Shown in pieces: positions 62,209-64,000 of a DNA stretch of 64,000 nt. Source of the DNA: Diplonema papillatum (lineage: Eukaryota; Euglenozoa; Diplonemea; Diplonemida; Diplonemidae); the NCBI GenBank assembly GCA_030068145.1, contig JAPJBO010000260.1:1-64000 (forward strand). Direction: 5' to 3'. The notes under the pieces are model-generated. The model was not told where the DNA came from. It made no database searches and saw nothing but the letters and a program-made list of their open reading frames with translations. The translations under genes and the position numbers were made by a program. Each line of letters starts with the position of its first letter. Position 1 is the first letter of the stretch.

Positions 62209-62890
62209 CTAGCAAGCCAAAGCTGAACAGCAGTACCCAGCGCACCAAGCCCGCTGGAAAGCGCACGGATGGCTAAAGGCCCAGGTGCAGAGAGATGCGG
62301 CCGCGTACGAGGCAGCGCCGTGGGTTGACGCGTTGATAGACACGAACCGCACGGGGGCCACACGTTTCGCACCGCGCCCTTCCCGCTTCTCTCTGTTTCG
62401 TGCGCATGCGCGGACCGTCGCCATACAATAGATACCGTACTTAAAATCTGAAAAATCGCAGAGTGCCTGCGTAAGAAAGACACCCTGGCGCGGCGTCCGT
62501 CGGACGCAAAAAGTCGCCAAAGGCTGGCATAGCGGGATACGCATTCGTGCAAACACCAGCGCATGCCGTCGACTGATGTCGCCTGACAACCAGTGCTGCC
62601 GTCACGGAGTCGTTACAAACGATCGCAACTCGCGAACCGGTAGGCATTCGACGCCGTGACACGAAGCGTACGAGACCACCGCACGGAAGCGGACGGCGAA
62701 GAACGTAAGCCGCGACGGCAGGTCTCGGCCGGAGAGCAGCTGCCCCGCACACCGAAGATTCCGCCCAAGCAAAATCTACGGTATGTATTGCCAGGTCCGC
62801 TGCCAACCGCCACTTCACATAAGGTAGCCGGACGGACTTTCTTCTTTCCGGGGGGAAAATGTTTCTTGCCCGGGGGGGAATTCTGAGGAT
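62209..62890 (+). other. Possible decayed or exon-split coding segment
   Basis: GC-rich block with protein-like composition. The plus frame at about 62,210-62,430 reads AEQQYPAHQARWKAHGWLKA, then PWVDALIDTNRTGATRFAP before a stop. A later frame (62656-62886) contains GEQLPRTPKIPPKQNLRY. No ATG start, no known domain, and competing minus-strand frames exist. It could be an old gene remnant or chance. Confidence 0.2.
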
Positions 62891-63704
62891 TAAACGCGAG
62901 AAAACGCACTCAGGACTGTTTTTTTCTTTGCACTTGCTGCTTGGGGCTTTGAACTCGGTTCCGCTTCAGTCAGATTCCTGGCAGGTATTTGGATCTTGCT
63001 TGCACCGGAATGATAGTCTGAAGCGCTGAGAGACAGCCCAAGTGTCTGCTGTGGACGGAGTACGATAAGAGAAGGCTTTGTGATCTTCACCATCGTGAAA
63101 AATGGAAGAGAAGAGGGGGGAGCTTGCTTTGGTTCAGTGCCTGATTGAGAAAAAGTGCTTTCGTTGCTTGCGATCCCGATAAAGCTGAGCCTTTCCCTCA
63201 AAGGAGGCGGAACAGCCTCGATTGATAGCAGTTTTCGGACACAGCACCACAACGTGAAGGCTGAAAGTCCACTCCAATTGAGCCTGCCCGGCACGCGCAA
63301 CACTGGCGCCCGTGACGAGGGGCTAAAGCTGGCAACTGCCAGCAAGCCCCAAGCTCGGTGCCTGTAAAGTAAGTGCCGCAAGGATCGAAGAAGGGGTGTA
63401 GTGCATTTGGTCCCAGTAAGTAAAAGAACTTTGGCCCGTTTGTGGCCTCTGGTGTAGGTCCCTGTGATTGCTACCTCCAGCCCCCGAGAGTGCTAGAAGG
63501 CTTTCTGCGCGTCTACGACCCATCCGTAAGGGGTTAAAAACGAATACTCTCCTCCTCGCCCGTCTCGCTGCTCCGTACTCGCTGCTCTCGTCCTTGCTGC
63601 TGCGTGATGCCAGATTGATGGTGCGTAACAAACGTAGAAAGGTCATGCAGAGATTCTCGGGTGTATGCCACGAACTTCTTCGTGACGCCTCAGGACACTG
63701 GACG
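62891..63704. other. Unassigned stretch
   Basis: A 163-codon minus frame (62890-63381) and several plus frames overlap. None matches a family I know. I see no repeats here. Confidence 0.35.
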
Positions 63705-64000
63705 CAGGGCATTAGCTTCCCATTCCAAATTCCGCCAGCTGACGGAATATAAATCCGGGTGGCTCAAAAAATAAAAAGAAAAAGTGCAAAAAACGACCTT
63801 CGATGAAAAAAGTCGTGGGGGTCCGGTGGAGGCGTGGGTTAGGCCAGCTGTGCCAGGAAGCTGGCTGGCGGTCAAGGGCTGGGCTGGCGGTCAGGGGCTG
63901 GCCATCGGTGGGTCGCCGCTGGGCATGGTGGGCTGGCTGGCAGAAGTTTGGGGCTGCCGCGGGTGCTGAGCCGAGAGAGCCGAGGCTCAGAAGTTACCAG
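63705..64000 (+). mobile_element. Partial hAT-type element, continues past the right edge
   Basis: Starts CAGGGCATTAGCTTCCC and is the inverted counterpart of 61,260-61,588 (TTCCAAATTCCGCCAGCTGA, GTGCAAAAAACGACCTTCGA, GTCGTGGGGGTCCGGTGGAG, GGCATGGTGGGCTGGC). The left flanking octamer is ACTGGACG. The other end lies outside the window. Confidence 0.8.

Overview
This window is nuclear DNA of a microbial eukaryote, most probably a euglenozoan. The best clue is a piece of small-subunit rRNA 5' end on the minus strand near 56.0-56.1 kb. It reads CAGTAGTCATATGCTTG, then the rare TTTCAAGGA form that kinetoplastids and their relatives carry where most eukaryotes have CTCAAAGA. A fragment resembling the 5' part of large-subunit rRNA lies at 4.7-4.95 kb. 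No introns are evident in the long genes and all convincing reading frames lie on the minus strand, which would fit unidirectional gene clusters. A repeat-rich diplonemid- or bodonid-like genome is a guess beyond that. Layout: 1-4336, 17920-22950 and 24798-30584 hold three paralogous minus-strand genes for very large surface proteins. Each has a signal peptide, a conserved Cys-rich N-terminal domain, a mucin-like Thr/Pro stalk of five-residue units, about seven membrane segments and a Ser/Pro-rich tail. The first copy runs open off the left window edge. Copies two and three are almost identical over the membrane region but differ in stalk and in one tail patch. The rest is mostly mobile-element and repeat DNA. 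The prize is a retroelement at 47351-50966 (minus). Its 989-codon reading frame joins a reverse transcriptase of the Penelope-like KLHK / GIPMG / FIDD type to a complete-looking ubiquitin-specific protease and a C-terminal C2HC zinc finger. A second, diverged, 5'-truncated copy (57558-59005) keeps the protease His box and the zinc finger. Four copies or fragments of the family end directly at poly-G/poly-C tracts, and two are flanked by direct repeats that include the G tract, so the family appears to insert into G homopolymers. Other mobile DNA includes three complete hAT-type non-autonomous transposons with perfect 8-bp target duplications (13169-13817, 45256-45859, 60880-61588). The last is nested inside a fourth terminal-inverted-repeat element (60742-61803), and a related copy runs off the right edge. 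There are also a large foldback element (16907-17112), two adjacent elements with C/G-tract termini (50991-53448), a Crypton-like N-terminal fragment (16526-16759), and many dispersed and tandem repeats. Long stretches (30.6-39.7, 42.2-45.2, 62-63.7 kb) show no gene I can support.
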